From: Vitellaria paradoxa | Lineage: Eukaryota; Streptophyta; Magnoliopsida; Ericales; Sapotaceae | DNA length: 64,000 nt | Reading direction: 5' to 3' | Assembly (NCBI GenBank): GCA_019916065.1 | Contig: CM034234.1 | Coordinates: 13,188,520 to 13,252,519, forward strand | Shown here: one piece after another, positions 26,971 to 44,985 of the stretch | Position numbering within the stretch: the first letter of the stretch is position 1 | Layout of the letters: each line of letters opens with the position of its first letter | The notes under the pieces: model-generated | The model's database searches: none | Told to the model about the DNA's origin: nothing | The model's input: only the letters and a program-made list of their open reading frames with translations | Position numbers and translations under genes: made by a program

Positions 26971-27115
26971 AGACAAACATATGTCAGCTTTGTGACATCG
27001 AGGTAAGAACCGTTGGATTAGATGTATTCATACTTTTTTAACTTTAAAATATGTGAACGTATTTGGGTCATTGGATTTTAATCCTCTGCTGTCAGGGAGC
27101 TGACCCCAATCCATT
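26971..27115. mobile_element. MITE-like insert replacing exon 8 of KARI copy 2
   Basis: About 140 bp with loosely inverted ends (GTCAGCTTTGTGACATCGAGG near 26,983 against the inverse of CTGCTGTCAGGGAGCTGAC near 27,086-27,104). Phrases such as GTTGGATTA and GTCAGC resemble the short element in intron 2 of copies 1 and 3 (54,160-54,300). It stands where roughly 150 bp of exon 8 and part of intron 7 are missing. Confidence 0.45.
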
Positions 27116-27301
27116 TAGATGTATATACATGAATATTGTCTTAAAAAGTTGTTTGTCCCAATATATAGACGCGTGATGCATATGTGTGTGCACATATACG
27201 GAAAGGGATAAAATTCAAGAATTGTTCACTACCTGAGTTGATATGGTCTTCGAAATAATCCCTGTTATGCACTCAACAGTATTCTTTTTTTAGGTAAGTC
27301 A

Positions 27302-27564
<263 letters not shown>

Positions 27565-27567
27565 TCA

Positions 27568-27953
<386 letters not shown>

Positions 27954-28324
27954 TTAGCAGGCGAGAGAAAGAGAGAGAGAGAGTGTTAAAACACAATAAA
28001 GAATATTACAGACACCCGCTTCACATAAAATGCATGAATCACCAACTCACCACTCCATTTCCCAGTACCAAACTAATTTGCCTACAATCTTTGAAGTATC
28101 ATAATCTGTTTTTAGTAATTACCATGACAGGTCACATTAACAAACTGAAGGCGCTACAAGGAATTAGTCGGTGCAGGATTTGTTGTGTTTTCCTTTGTTT
28201 CTTAAAATGACCGAGTTGAATTTCTTTTGCTTTTCTTCTTCTGTGAAGGATCTTAATCCTTCTTGCCACAAAATGCCTTCACAAGAAAGAGCTAGCAGCA
28301 CAATGCATGAGGGAAGGGAAGAAA

Positions 28325-29270
28325 GGATTTGTTTGGTTTGTTCATCCAAATTATTTCTTCGAGCGTCTGGAACCTGCTGCTGTGCTTGGAAAAATCTGTG
28401 TTCCCTTCCTCTGACCCCACCCAATTGTACTTTCTCTTCTTACCCTTCACTTTCGTCAATTCCTTCCCTCCTCTGTGGAGGCCGTTGTTTCCCCTTAGGT
28501 CCTCTTCCTTCTTCATTGTTACTGCGCTCTTCCATGACCTCCAGTCGGTGCATGATGATGTTCAAAGTTTGGGATAACTGATCCATTTGCTGCTGGAAAT
28601 TGGTAGATGTTCGGGTAGGGTTGGTGTTTGGATTATGGGACCCTTGCTCCATTGAATTGTAAGATTGGCCACTCCTAGTATCGGGCATAAGGGAAGTACT
28701 CCGATCAAACCACGCTCTGATACCAAGCTGGTGTCGCTAAGAATCGAAACAGATAAATTATCAGAAATTCAGAATCTCACTGAAAACCTGCGAATATTTG
28801 GAAATCTCTCCCAATGTGAGGAATCTCTCCAACCATTAAATTTGGGATTTCAACTTCTCTAAATTGCATTAACAAAGGATGGGCTTTAGATAGCCAAAAA
28901 AAAAACTGAATCAGAAATTCAAGCCACTAACAAGACAACTAAGCCAGACATTTAAGCAACTAACAAATAAGTAACTAAAGCTACATGCCCATGCTCTACA
29001 AAGACCCACTCCACATGGCTATTCCGATGATTTAGCCTCCATGTTCAGTGATACCACCAAAATCTTAGGATAGATTGAATATGGCAACGACTTGGAACCA
29101 ATGACTCAAAGAACAGGGATGGTCACACGGAAACAGGGGATTGAGACTTTTATTCCTAACTGAAACGGGAAGTTGTTGACAAAATGTTGAGAACACCTGC
29201 TTGTCTTGCCATGTCGTGCCATTTGTGCCAGCAAGGCATGTCAACCATTTGTAGCCACATGGGTTAACCA
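28325..29270 (-). mobile_element. LTR-retrotransposon fragment (probably Ty3/gypsy) in intron 4 of KARI copy 2
   Basis: Absent from the same intron of copies 1 and 3. Read on the minus strand it shows an LTR-like stretch, then an initiator-tRNA-Met-type primer site TGGTATCAGAGC (inverse at about 28,716-28,727), then an ATG at about 28,688 opening an 82-residue frame that begins MPDTRSGQSYNS and contains MDQLSQTLNIIMHRLE, the kind of start found in plant gypsy-type gag proteins. The frame ends at 28,440 and the element then fades without protease or polymerase. No second LTR is seen, so it is a truncated or recombined piece. Confidence 0.6.
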
Positions 29271-29643
29271 TGCATCAGAAGCCCAGAAAGCCAGACAACA
29301 GAAACTACTAGTTTTTGTACAGAGCAAAAGAGAAGTTTCTTCCACATCCAGCATTACCAATAGCAAATATGCTAGAAATCACTCTTCAAAGGAACATGAT
29401 CTCATGTGCAGAATTAGAGGAGCACAAAAGTTAGGAAATTACAATTTTATGGATCAAATCTTACACAAACCCTCAATAGCCGTAAACAAAAACCATGAGA
29501 ATGTCATATTACCATGCACAATCGAACTCGATTCAAATAGCCTTTTGTCCTAAATTCCTAATTAGTTGGGTCACCAGGAATGTCTATCTATCTTTGCTAG
29601 CAAATCAAATGTTTTGGCCTTGATCTTAGTTAAGAAAAGTTCA

Positions 29644-29841
<198 letters not shown>

Positions 29842-30176
29842 TTAACTACATAGTTAGCCAGTCAGAACTAGATGACAGAGACAAAATAATAAAGAAACAA
29901 ACATCACCTTGACCACAATGTCTGATTCCGCTTCTGCAAGAGAATCTCTCAGATTTTGTGCTTAAGCAGGCCCTATGATGAAAAACAATAATGTACGTCA
30001 ACTTGCTATATGTTCATAAAATGCGATATAAGCACTCCATTAGTTTCCCATTCCGCTTTAATTAAAAAAAAAAAGTAACGTAGAATAAGAAAAATTAATG
30101 AAGTAGTGTATTTATTATTTTTTATATTCATATTATTAATATTCATCTAATCCATTAAATATCCACAGTCAAGACT

Positions 30177-30354
30177 GACCATGATAAATTGAGTGTAGAG
30201 CATGGAACTAAGTTTCAAAGAGAAGGAATATGACCCTATATATTACACTACAAGAATTTAGAGCTGACCATGATAAACTGAGTGTAGAGCATGGAACTAA
30301 GTTTCAAAGAGAAGGAATATGACCCTATATATTACACTACAAGAATTTAGAGCA
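30177..30354. repeat. 89-bp tandem duplication in intron 2 of copy 2
   Basis: GACCATGATAAATTGAGTGT at 30,177 is repeated at 30,266 (one substitution), and the two 89-bp units are nearly identical throughout. Copies 1 and 3 have a single unit, so this is a recent local duplication. Confidence 0.9.
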
Positions 30355-30476
30355 CTCTAAATGCGAAAGAACTTGTATTTTAATAATTACGTATGAAATA
30401 ATTCAAAATTTTCATTAACTTTTAAGAAATTTTATTAACTTTTGGTTGTTTGTTAAAAATTATCAAAAATTTTAGA

Positions 30477-31325
30477 CCCTGTTTAGTAATGTTTATATTT
30501 ATTATATTATTTTTTATTTATGCTTACACATTTCTTTAAAATTGGTAACAAAAATATGCTTGTTAAATCTATTTTTATTTTTTTGTTTTAAAAAAAATAA
30601 TAACTTAAACAGAAAAACATAAAAAAGTGTTCCCATTTTTTTTTGGTTAAAAACAATTTGTAAATTTTAATACTTTGTCTATTTTTGTTACATTATACTA
30701 AAATAAAATATTTTATTCAAATATTTTATTTAATTAAAATTATTTTCAATAAATAATATGATTAAATTAAATTAATTTGATTATCTAAATTAATTTGTAA
30801 TATATTTTATTAAATTAATTTTAATGAATAATATAACTGAATTAATTAAATTAAAATTATTTTTAATAAATATTTATATTAATTAATTAATTTTATTTAA
30901 TAATTTATTTAATTAATGTTAAATACATTTTAATAAATATCATAATTAAATTATTTAAATTATTATGAAAATACATTTTATTCAATTATTTTTAATAAAT
31001 AATATAATTAAATTATAATAAATATATTAGTAAATAAATGATATAATAATTATATTTTATTCCTTTTTTAATTAAATTAATCATTTAATTTATTTAATTA
31101 TTTAATAAAATCATTTAATTTAATCTAATTAACCTAATTAATTAAGCTAAAATAAAAATTCATATGAAACACATTTTATTAAATGCAATTAATTTTTAAA
31201 AAACTAATAAAATTAAATATTTTATTAAAATAATTGTAAATCAAACTGCATTCCCAAATGCAATTTCAATTTTCATTTAAAAAAAAAAACGACAGAAAAA
31301 ACAGAACATAAACAGAAAAATGACA
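30477..31325. mobile_element. Dispersed AT-rich MITE-like element in intron 2 of copy 2
   Basis: Left end CCCTGTTTAGTAATGTTT and right end AACAGAAAAATGACAACAAG match the ends of the elements at 43,818, 56,688 and 59,030 (GTTTGGTAATGTTTTTAT ... AAACGACAACGTTATTAAAC). The interior is almost only A and T with phrases like TTATTTTTAATAAATAATAT. Non-coding. Confidence 0.6.
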
Positions 31326-33362
<2,037 letters not shown>

Positions 33363-33746
33363 CTACTACAAAATGAACAAAACAATCATCAGAAATCCAA
33401 ACATAAACAAAGAAGTGGAGGAAAAAAAATGGAAAAAAGGAGATTGCAGGGAATACCTCGTCGTGACCAGCGAGAGTAATTTTCTCCTTGTTGAAGAGGG
33501 AGGTCTCGAAATCGAGCGTAGGGCGAGATGGGCTTAGGGCTATGGACGACGACGACGAAGGAGCAGCCATTGACGCACAAAAGGAAGAAGCCTCTGAATA
33601 TGCGCAGCAAAGCAAAGACGGAGCGAGGGGGATCAGACTGGTAAGTAGTATTTTTATGTTGCCCTCCATTTGTTTCTATCGTGCCCCAAGGCAATCTACA
33701 CGAAGCCATTGTGGGCTCTCGTAAAATAAATAGATAAATAGATAGG

Positions 33747-35942
33747 GGTTTATTTCACTTGCACCTTTATTGTATTTTTGGATTTTATGTACTTAGACTC
33801 TTATAGATTTTATAAATGTGCGTTTAAATTCTTGAGAGATTTATTACAGTCATCTAGTCTCATTCTGTTAGGTTTTTCATTCAAAATGTAATTTTTGATC
33901 AACTTAATATTATAAATTATATTTATATTCTTACTATTAATATAAAAAAATACATTAAAAAATCTGAGAGTAAAATTCATCTATTATTATTTAACACTAG
34001 TGGCAAAGAAGTGGAAGAAAATAAAAGATTAAGGACTCATTTGGTTTATTTTTTTATTTTTTGTTTTCTTTCTGTTTTTATTTTCTATTTTCTATTTTAA
34101 ACTCATTTTTCATTTTATGTTTTTGAAAACAAAGAAAAAGCTCAAAATGCACTTGGTCATTTGCATTTTCAAAATTTGTTTTAGAAAATAGAAAATGGAC
34201 TTACAGATAAAATGAAAAATGATAAAAAGTCGTTTTGAGCGTTTTTAATCTAAAATAATAAAAATTTCAAAATAATGAAAATAAAGTATTTTCTATTTCT
34301 TTATTTTGAGATTTTTAAAACATAAAATAAAAACAGAAAACAGAAAATAAAAAAATAAACCAAATGTCACCTAAACTTTTTTCTCTATCATGTTATTTTA
34401 TTAGATTATTAATAGAAAAAAGTAATGTTAATTTATATATATTATTACTAATTTATAGATAATATAAATTTAAAATATTAATGAAAAATATAATAATTTA
34501 AAATACTAATATAGAAAAAGTTTATAAAAAATATAATAAATTAATTATATTATAATTTCTATTTTCATGTTTAGTTGGTTAGATTATTAATAGAAAAAAT
34601 AATGGTAATTTATTATCTAAAATTATTTATTTATATGTAGGTAATGTTTGATTCGAGGTAAAAAAATCGGGGGTAAAAGAATAACAGTTAATTAGATAAC
34701 ATATTTATGATAATGTTTGGATCAACAGCGTAAACATTATGCAATAATAATTATATTGTGTTTGAAATGTTAAGAGTTTTAAAAGAATAAAAGTGAATTG
34801 TATTTAGAATAAATGTCGATTAACGAAGAGTAAAAGTTATTATTTAATCGTAGTAAAATATTAAAGTAAATAAATCATCATAATAATTTTTATTTTAGTA
34901 ATAATTAATTTTAATAAAATATATATTATTAAATATAATTTTTTATAAAAATATTAATTATAAAAAATAATTTCATCATAGATTAATATTCAATAGTAAT
35001 TAATTTTAATAATGAATTATTATTTGTTAATTTTTTTATCTTGATAAAACAAATAATTTTAGTTTATTTAAATAAATTATTAAGTTTCATAAATTAAATT
35101 AATACAATACGTAATCCAATAGATTATCATTTATGAGAAATAATTTTTATTTAATAAAATTAATTATTTTAATAAGTAATTATTATTTATTAAACATTAG
35201 TTTTAATTTGAGAAGATAAATAATTTTAGTCATAAATTAATATTTCAATAATATTAATTTAATAAAATAAAATAAATTATTTTAATAATAAATTGTTATT
35301 TATTAAATATTATTTTGATAAAATGGTTTCATAATTAATTAACTTTAGTTTGATTAAATGAATTATTATTTTATAATATTTATTATAATTATAAAGAAGA
35401 ACGTTAGCGATAGTTTTATAGAGGTGTAAAAAAATATTTTATGAGAGTAATGAGAAGGGATAAGTGAAACATAATAATTTATAATATTAATATAGGAAAA
35501 GTTTGCAAAAAAAATTAATAAATTAATTATAGTGTAATTTCTATTTTGATATTTAATTTATTAGATTATTAATAGAAAAAAGTAATGATAATTTATTATC
35601 TATAATTACTTATTTATATGTAATTTAAATTTAAAATATTAATACAAAGCATAATAATTTAAAGTCCTAATGTAGAAAATATTCACAAAAATAATTAATA
35701 AATTAATTATAAAATAATTTTTATATAAAAGAAAAAGATACACCATAACATAATATAAATAATTTTTTTATTAATAACATTAAATTGACTAAAACTTATT
35801 TTTTAGATAAAAAATTTAACAGAAGGGGTCTGAGCGAATGTAATATAAATTTCAAGATTTAGGTCCAAATTTATGAAACATATAAGATTTAAGTGTTCAA
35901 AGTTGATGTCTCATGAGGTATAGATGAAATAAACCGATAAAA
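33747..35942. mobile_element. 2.2-kb element with about 150-bp imperfect terminal inverted repeats
   Basis: Left end GGTTTATTTCACTTGCACCT and the inverse of the right end (GGTTTATTTCATCTATACCT, from 35,920-35,940) agree, and the similarity continues inward through TTATAGATTTTATAAATG/TTATATGTTTCATAAATT, TTACA-TC and TTCTGTTA. The interior is AT-rich with repeated phrases (GTAATGATAATTTATTATCTA) and no coding frame. Long inverted ends suggest a non-autonomous MULE-like element. Target duplication is not clear. It contains the nested MITE at 34,033-34,374. Confidence 0.55.
34033..34374. mobile_element. 340-bp nested MITE
   Basis: Inverted ends AGGACTCATTTGGTTTATTT and the inverse of AAATAAACCAAATGTCACCT. 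The arms continue as TTTTTTATTTT-TGTTTTC against AAAACAGAAAATAAAAAAA, so nearly the whole element can fold back. Same family as 8,061-8,373. Confidence 0.65.
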
Positions 35943-36370
35943 AAATCTGCAGGGTTATGTAGCAGAAATATTGAAGAAATGGTAGCATTTAAAGTCCAAA
36001 AAACATTGAAAATTTTTAATTATTTTTAATTTTTATCAAATTTTTATAACTTTTATTAATTTTGAAATTGTAATTTAAAATAATAATAATAATAAAACAA
36101 GACTCTAAAAAGCGACTTATATGTCACGCTCACCCCACAGCATGTAAATAGGACGAAGGCATATAAGCATATTATAATTTTAATTATTAGATACACAATG
36201 TATGTTAAGTTGAAATTTTTAATACAAAATAACCTGCATGATGTAAATTCGTTGTACTTATCTAATTTTATTTTATTAATTTATTATAGTGACTATTAGG
36301 CTTGTTTATGGATGAGATTTGCGACGGAGGAGCAGTTTTTGAACAAATATTGTGAACATTCGATCAACGT

Positions 36371-36531
36371 AGGTCCTGTTTGGCCGATCAAAAAAATATT
36401 AAAAATTATCAAATTTTAACTACTTTTTATATTTTTTTTAATAAAATTTTAACACATATCACTTTTATATCACATCTTTATACTTTTACTATACTTTTTT
36501 CTTTAACTTTTTTTCAACTAAACAACTCCTA
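36371..36531. mobile_element. Short MITE (about 160 bp)
   Basis: AGGTCCTGTTTGGCCGATCA at the left and the inverse of CTAAACAACTCCT at the right form inverted ends (AGGTCCTGTTTGG / AGGAGTTGTTTAG). AT-rich interior, non-coding. Confidence 0.5.
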
Positions 36532-36589
36532 ATTCATATATCAAAGTATATATATGCCAATTTAGTCAAAAAGCAAAAGGTTTGTGATA

Positions 36590-37030
36590 TTGAAAGGCTT
36601 CGATAAAAGAGGAGCACCGCATCAATCTAGGGGAAAAGTGGAGGGGGTCTATTTTTTTTAAAGAGCACGGCCTTTTTGACGGAAGAGTACTTGATTCATG
36701 AGCCTTAGAGGCCGGAGACCCATATCGAAATGGGAAAGGCTGATAACAAATATGTTGTCACTCGCCCCCGGGGGAGGGGGAGCCGCGCTAATGTCGGTCC
36801 AGTGGCATGAAATCTCTTAGTTATTGAATTAAAAATTTAATGATTAAGACACATTCAATTATTTTTATATATTTTTTTAATTAAAAAATTGAACAAATTC
36901 AGATCGTTAAAATTAAAATATAACAAACTATACAGTTGATGTTATAAGGCTGACAGCATAATCTTTATCAGCCTTCCTCTGAGCGTTCTGGGCCTTCGGC
37001 CTATAAAAATAATGATGCAACGATACAAAC
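36590..37030. other. GC-richer island of unknown origin
   Basis: A stretch with phrases such as CTTAGAGGCCGGAGACCC, TCGCCCCCGGGGGAGGGGGA and GTTCTGGGCCTTCGGCC stands out in composition from the surrounding AT-rich DNA. There is no open frame of useful length. It could be a piece of organellar DNA or of another mobile element. I do not recognise it. Confidence 0.3.
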
Positions 37031-37035
37031 CAGAC

Positions 37036-38130
37036 TGTTGTCCCAAATAGCAACATTAGAGGGGGGTGAATAGGGTTACTTAAAAATTTTACAAATAAAA
37101 ATTTCAACCCTAAAGCAAATATGTCAAGATGAATATGAAATGCACAAAAAAAAAATTATTCAATATTTGTGAATGAAGAGTGAGTGCTAATGTTTGTAAT
37201 AAATATAAAGAGAAGGGAAAAGAAGCAAACACAATCGATTTATAGTTGTTCGGCTTCAATGTTGCCGACGTCCACTCCCCTAAGGCATTCCTTGAGATTT
37301 CTCCACTATTTCTTGAAGAGCTTATTACACACTCGCTTTCCAAGGTGCTAGAAACATTTCCCAAGTGATTTTATCCCCAAATCACTCACACAAGTCTCTT
37401 TCAAAGAAAGTCTCTTGTTTTGGTTCTAACACTTGAACCAAAACCAACAAGAGCTCACCAACTCTCACAAATTAAAAGGGCTTTAAATTTCCCTTTCGTA
37501 CAACAACAATGATGAGTTTAAAACTCAATCAAATCAAAAAGAAACTCTCACAAGTTGAATATGAAAGATGAAGTACAAATGTGAGAAAAAATCACTCTAT
37601 GTTTGCAAAGTTATGGAATTTCTTGTATCTCTTTGTAAGCACTTCTTTCTTACCTTGTTCATCTCCTTGAATCTCAGTTTGAGGTTCTATTTATAGATGA
37701 AAATCTCCAAATGGCCGTTACAAAGTGAAAAGGTACTTTTGCCCTTAAAAGAAATTGAATTTCCTTGCTTCCAATGATGTTTTTCAGATTCAGATTTTCT
37801 GAGATATATTTGTGACCGTTTTTTCAGCCTCAGAACGTTCAAATCTGACATTTCCTCAGAGTAAAGACTTTGTAGATATATAAGTCAGCTATCACATGTC
37901 AAATTTTGAGTTTCATCCAATGGTTAGATAGTCAGATATGGCTTCTGAAGCGAGACCAGCTTCTGATAGCCTTTTCTGACATTCTGAATCTGTGTTTCCA
38001 GTTTAAGCTTCTTTTTCACTATGATACTTTTAGAATTAGAAGAAACTTAAATTACAAAAGTTGTAACTTTTGAAGTCTTCTTTTCACACACCTTGGGATG
38101 TTACTGATCTATCACTACATAGTTAACATA
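37036..38130. mobile_element. Possible solo LTR or LTR fragment
   Basis: Begins TGTTGTCCCAAATAGCAACA and then AGAGGGGGGTGAATAGGGTT, a start type I associate with plant LTR elements, and could end at ACATAGTTAACA near 38,121. It has a TATA-like word (CTATTTATAG near 37,688) and a coding-poor, repeat-like interior (GACGTCCACTCCCCTAAGGC). No flanking duplication or internal retroelement genes were found, so the call is tentative. Confidence 0.35.
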
Positions 38131-39951
38131 ATTAATTTAAAGTTTTATATATAAAACAATTCTTCTAGGAAATGAATATGAAATAATTTTTTCATTATTT
38201 ACTCACTAATAATAATAAACTGAATAACCTAAAATAAAAAAGAAACCTTGATCCAACACTGTCGATGGACCAATCTAATAAATTTATTTATTAGAATTTT
38301 CTATAAGATTGTGAATCGAAAAAGATTAAAAATAATAAACAAAACAAAAAATTGGCAGTTACATCTCAAAAGAATACTACTAAAAAAAATATGAAGAAAT
38401 AACTAAAAAAAACCAAAACATTAATGTCATTCTTAATTTTTAAACACACACATAAATAGAATCTTGGGTTCGAAGTGGTCTGTGTACTGCTGCAAATGGC
38501 CATTAATTTTAGAATGTAATATTAGGATTCCACTTAGAACATTAAAGTCTCAAATGACCGCCTTGGAAACATTATTAAATGAGAACAAGGTTACGAAAAA
38601 TCTATTAAGTTTCCTAAAAGAATTAAAATACAAAATTCTTAAAGAAGAGTTCCAAAGCTAGGTTCAAAAATTTTAAATCATTGCCCACACACACAAGGGT
38701 ACACTTACGGAAAATAAAAAACTGAGCGGTGGAGTTGATCATAAGCTTGAAAGCCGGATGGGTTCGATCAATATTTTGAGAGGAATTGAATTAATAGATT
38801 AATTTCAGATCCACAGTTCACACTTAGAAAAATATAGATCCAATTTAAATTTTATGTTAGGTTTGGAATTCAGATCATTAGCTTGTACTCAGCCTAATAG
38901 ATCTAATATCTTTTTTAACTAAATCCAATATATATTTCAAGTGTCAAGTCGGACTTAACAAAAATTTTAAACTTAAAAAATCAGACCAAGTCAAGTCTAA
39001 ATTTGAATATATATTATACCAATTCAAAAACCGAAAACATGCCCAAATTTTATAAGCTCTATTACAAACAATCACTTTTTATTAATTCCAAATAATTAAA
39101 AAACTCCTTCAAAAAGAAATAAAAAAATAAAAACAAGAACAGCAAAATGAGTAACTCCAACCCACCCCACCCCACCCCACCCCACACCACCCAAAGTGCA
39201 CACCAAAAGGAAAAGACAACATAATGGAAAGGGCATTTGAACTTTTCCCAAAATATCACACTAAGATTTGTGTTTTCTATTTTTTTTTTCTTCTTTTTCT
39301 TCTTCTTCTTCTAACAGTACTTCATTAGTTACAATATTTCTCTTCAATGATTTTTTTACCCTTGAAATTTAAGTCAACTAGACAATTAATGGTGAGATTT
39401 CAGGAGGGGAAAAAAACAAATGAAGAAAATCATTGAGAGAAACATTATAACTAATATAGCCTCTTAATTATGCAAATATATATTACTAAAGTCAAATTTT
39501 GGATAAAACTTGACAAAGTGATTGATCCTAAGAAATCCCACAAGCTTTTGGTAGGAGTTTTTGCCTGCCAAATATTAATCAACTGGAACATTAAAAAAGT
39601 AACATATGTCTAATAGCAATTCAATCCTAGGAAGTGTCGTGATTAGCCACCTTAGATTACACAAAAACTTAAGAATACTAATTTGAATATCAGCATGGCA
39701 TGGTTCAAGAATTACCTTACTATGATGTTCTAAAGTATCCTAGAATCGTCCAAATTATTCCAGAGTGTTCCAAAATTTTCTAATATAATTCTCAAATCAT
39801 CAGCAGAAAACCCACGACAGACACCAATTTACATAAAGACATAAAATAACAATAGCAGTGAAGTTTAGTAGGTAAAACACTGCAGTATTCCAACCATATA
39901 AGAAAAGTACTTCCTTAAAGAAGCCCCTAAAACAGCTAGTTAGCTAAACGC
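38131..39951. other. Spacer and 3' flank of KARI fragment C
   Basis: No gene. From about 38,770 onward it is collinear with 25,120-26,110 (3' flank of copy 2), including the phrases TGATTGATCCTAAGAAATCCC and AAGTGTCGTGATTAGCCACC. A C-rich tetranucleotide-like run (CACCC)n lies at about 39,160-39,190. Confidence 0.55.
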
Positions 39952-40672
<721 letters not shown>

Positions 40673-41412
40673 AAATTAATTAAGTCAATACATAATATAT
40701 ATTATTAATTTATTTCCAATAAATAATTAAATTAAATTAATTAATACAAAAAATATATTATTAAATTATTTTTAATAAATAATAAAATAAAATTTATTAA
40801 TTTAATTTAATTAAATAAATAATTTAATTAATATAAATATATTTTATTAAATAATTTTTAATAAATATTATAATTAAATTATTTAATTTAATTTAATAAT
40901 TAATTTAAACTATTTAATTTAAGTATTATTAAATATATTTTATTAGATTATTTCTAATAAATATCACAATTAATTTAATTTATTTAATATGAATTATATT
41001 TTATTAAATATTTTTAATAAGTATCGTAATTAGATTATTTAAATTTTATGAAATATATTTTATTCAATTATTTTTAGTAAATAATATAATTAAATTATAG
41101 CTAATATATTTTATATTTATTGGATTAAATGATATAATACTTATATTTTATTCAATTGTTTTTAACAAATAATATAATTAAATTAAATTAATATAAAATA
41201 CATTTATTAAATTCAATTGATTTTTTCAAAACTAATAACATTAAATATTTTATGAAAATAAGAATAAATAATTTTAAACAAAATTGTATTTTTAAATGTT
41301 GTTTCATTTTTCATTTTAGAAAAAAAACAACAAAAAATAAAAAACAAAAAATATAGATATATAAATGTAAACAGAAAAACGATAGCGTTACCAAATGGTT
41401 CCTAAAAAATTG
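40673..41412. mobile_element. Dispersed AT-rich element, left end missing
   Basis: Same interior and right end (AAACGATAGCGTTACCAAATGG) as the elements at 43,818 and 59,030. The left end is lost at the junction with KARI exon 9. On the right it continues into ACAGTGAAGCATTTCAAGG, the 3' flank of copy 3, matching the position of the element at 59,030-59,940 beside copy 4. Confidence 0.6.
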
Positions 41413-41631
41413 TAACAGTGAAGCATTTCAAGGACAAGATTTATCCGCACAACGCGGTGTACAAAGCCCGGGTTAAAAAGCTAACAAAATAATTTGAAAA
41501 CCTTATTCTCCCTAAATTTCAAACATACAAGTAAAACAATGTCTCAATTCATCAATAGGAGCAAACAACATACACCAATTCTACATAAGACATTGACTAA
41601 TAATAGCACTGAAGTTTACTAGGAAAAAGAC

Positions 41632-41835
41632 TATGGTATTCCAACCATGTAAGAAAACAACTTCCTTAAACAAAACCTTAAGCAGAAGGCAACAAGCTAG
41701 TTGGCTCCTGTTTAAGGTTTTGTTTAAAGAAACAACTTCCTTAAACAAAACCTTAAGCAGAAGGCAGCAAGCTAGTTGGCTCCTGTCTAAGGTTTTGTTT
41801 AAAGAAGTAGTGGTTGGAATACCATAGTCTTTTTC
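41632..41835. repeat. Fold-back duplication in the 3' flank of KARI copy 3
   Basis: CTATGGTATTCCAACCA at 41,632 reappears inverted as TGGTTGGAATACCATAG at 41,811. Between them, CAACTTCCTTAAACAAAACCTTA occurs twice direct (41,660 and 41,732) and as inverted partners (TAAGGTTTTGTTTAAAGAA at 41,714 and 41,789), separated by GCTAGTTGGCTCCTG. Copy 1 has only the simple unit at 8,895-8,960. Confidence 0.85.
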
Positions 41836-41865
41836 CTAATAAAGCGTTTTTGCTAGCTGGCTTCA

Positions 41866-42228
<363 letters not shown>

Positions 42229-42538
42229 TCATTTCTTCCTTAGAATTTCAATCTGTTATTTTAAATAAATAAGAACTATTATATCAGACCAAATAATTGA
42301 AGATAAACAAAACCATATTGTACATCTATACTCACGAGGCAGAGTTCAAGAAGTATATAAAAAAAATATGCACTCTTAAATAGACATTACTTGATTCAGC
42401 TTAACAGAGATCGATCCAACAAATCATGCTTCTTAATTGACTCTGTAGCTGTTTGAATAGTTAAAACGAAGTAAATTTGCAATAGATGTACGATGCATGA
42501 ATGGTTACTCACCGTGGACATGAAATCCAACATTACTA

Positions 42539-42712
<174 letters not shown>

Positions 42713-42788
42713 CTATGAGACGGGAAATAAGGAACCAGAACCAAGGAAAAAAAAGGAATTCAGTAATCTCACTAAAAACAAAGGTTCA

Positions 42789-43070
<282 letters not shown>

Positions 43071-43378
43071 TCAACGCACGGTTAGGCAAAAACCTTGCTA
43101 GAAAACGGGAAAGGAATTTTAAAAAAGGTAAAGAATCACTGCATTGTATCAAGTACATGCAAACCCAAACATACAGACAGAGGATATGGTTTTTATACTT
43201 CGATGCAGCAAGCAAACCAAGAAAGAAAGAAAAAAAGCAAAAGACATAATATTGCCGTCCAGAGGGCACTACAACAAATATAGACATACATACATGAATA
43301 CTGTCTTAAAAAGTTGTTTGTCCCAATAGATGCATGATGCATGCGCTTGTGCACAGATACAAAAAGGGATAAAATTCA

Positions 43379-43540
<162 letters not shown>

Positions 43541-43565
43541 TCAAATAGGGAAAATATGATATTCA

Positions 43566-44766
<1,201 letters not shown>

Positions 44767-44769
44767 CTA

Positions 44770-44985
<216 letters not shown>

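Noticed and set aside
28171..28581. 136-residue plus-strand open frame in copy 2 intron 4
   Set aside because: It is antisense to the gag-like fragment and has no recognisable domain.
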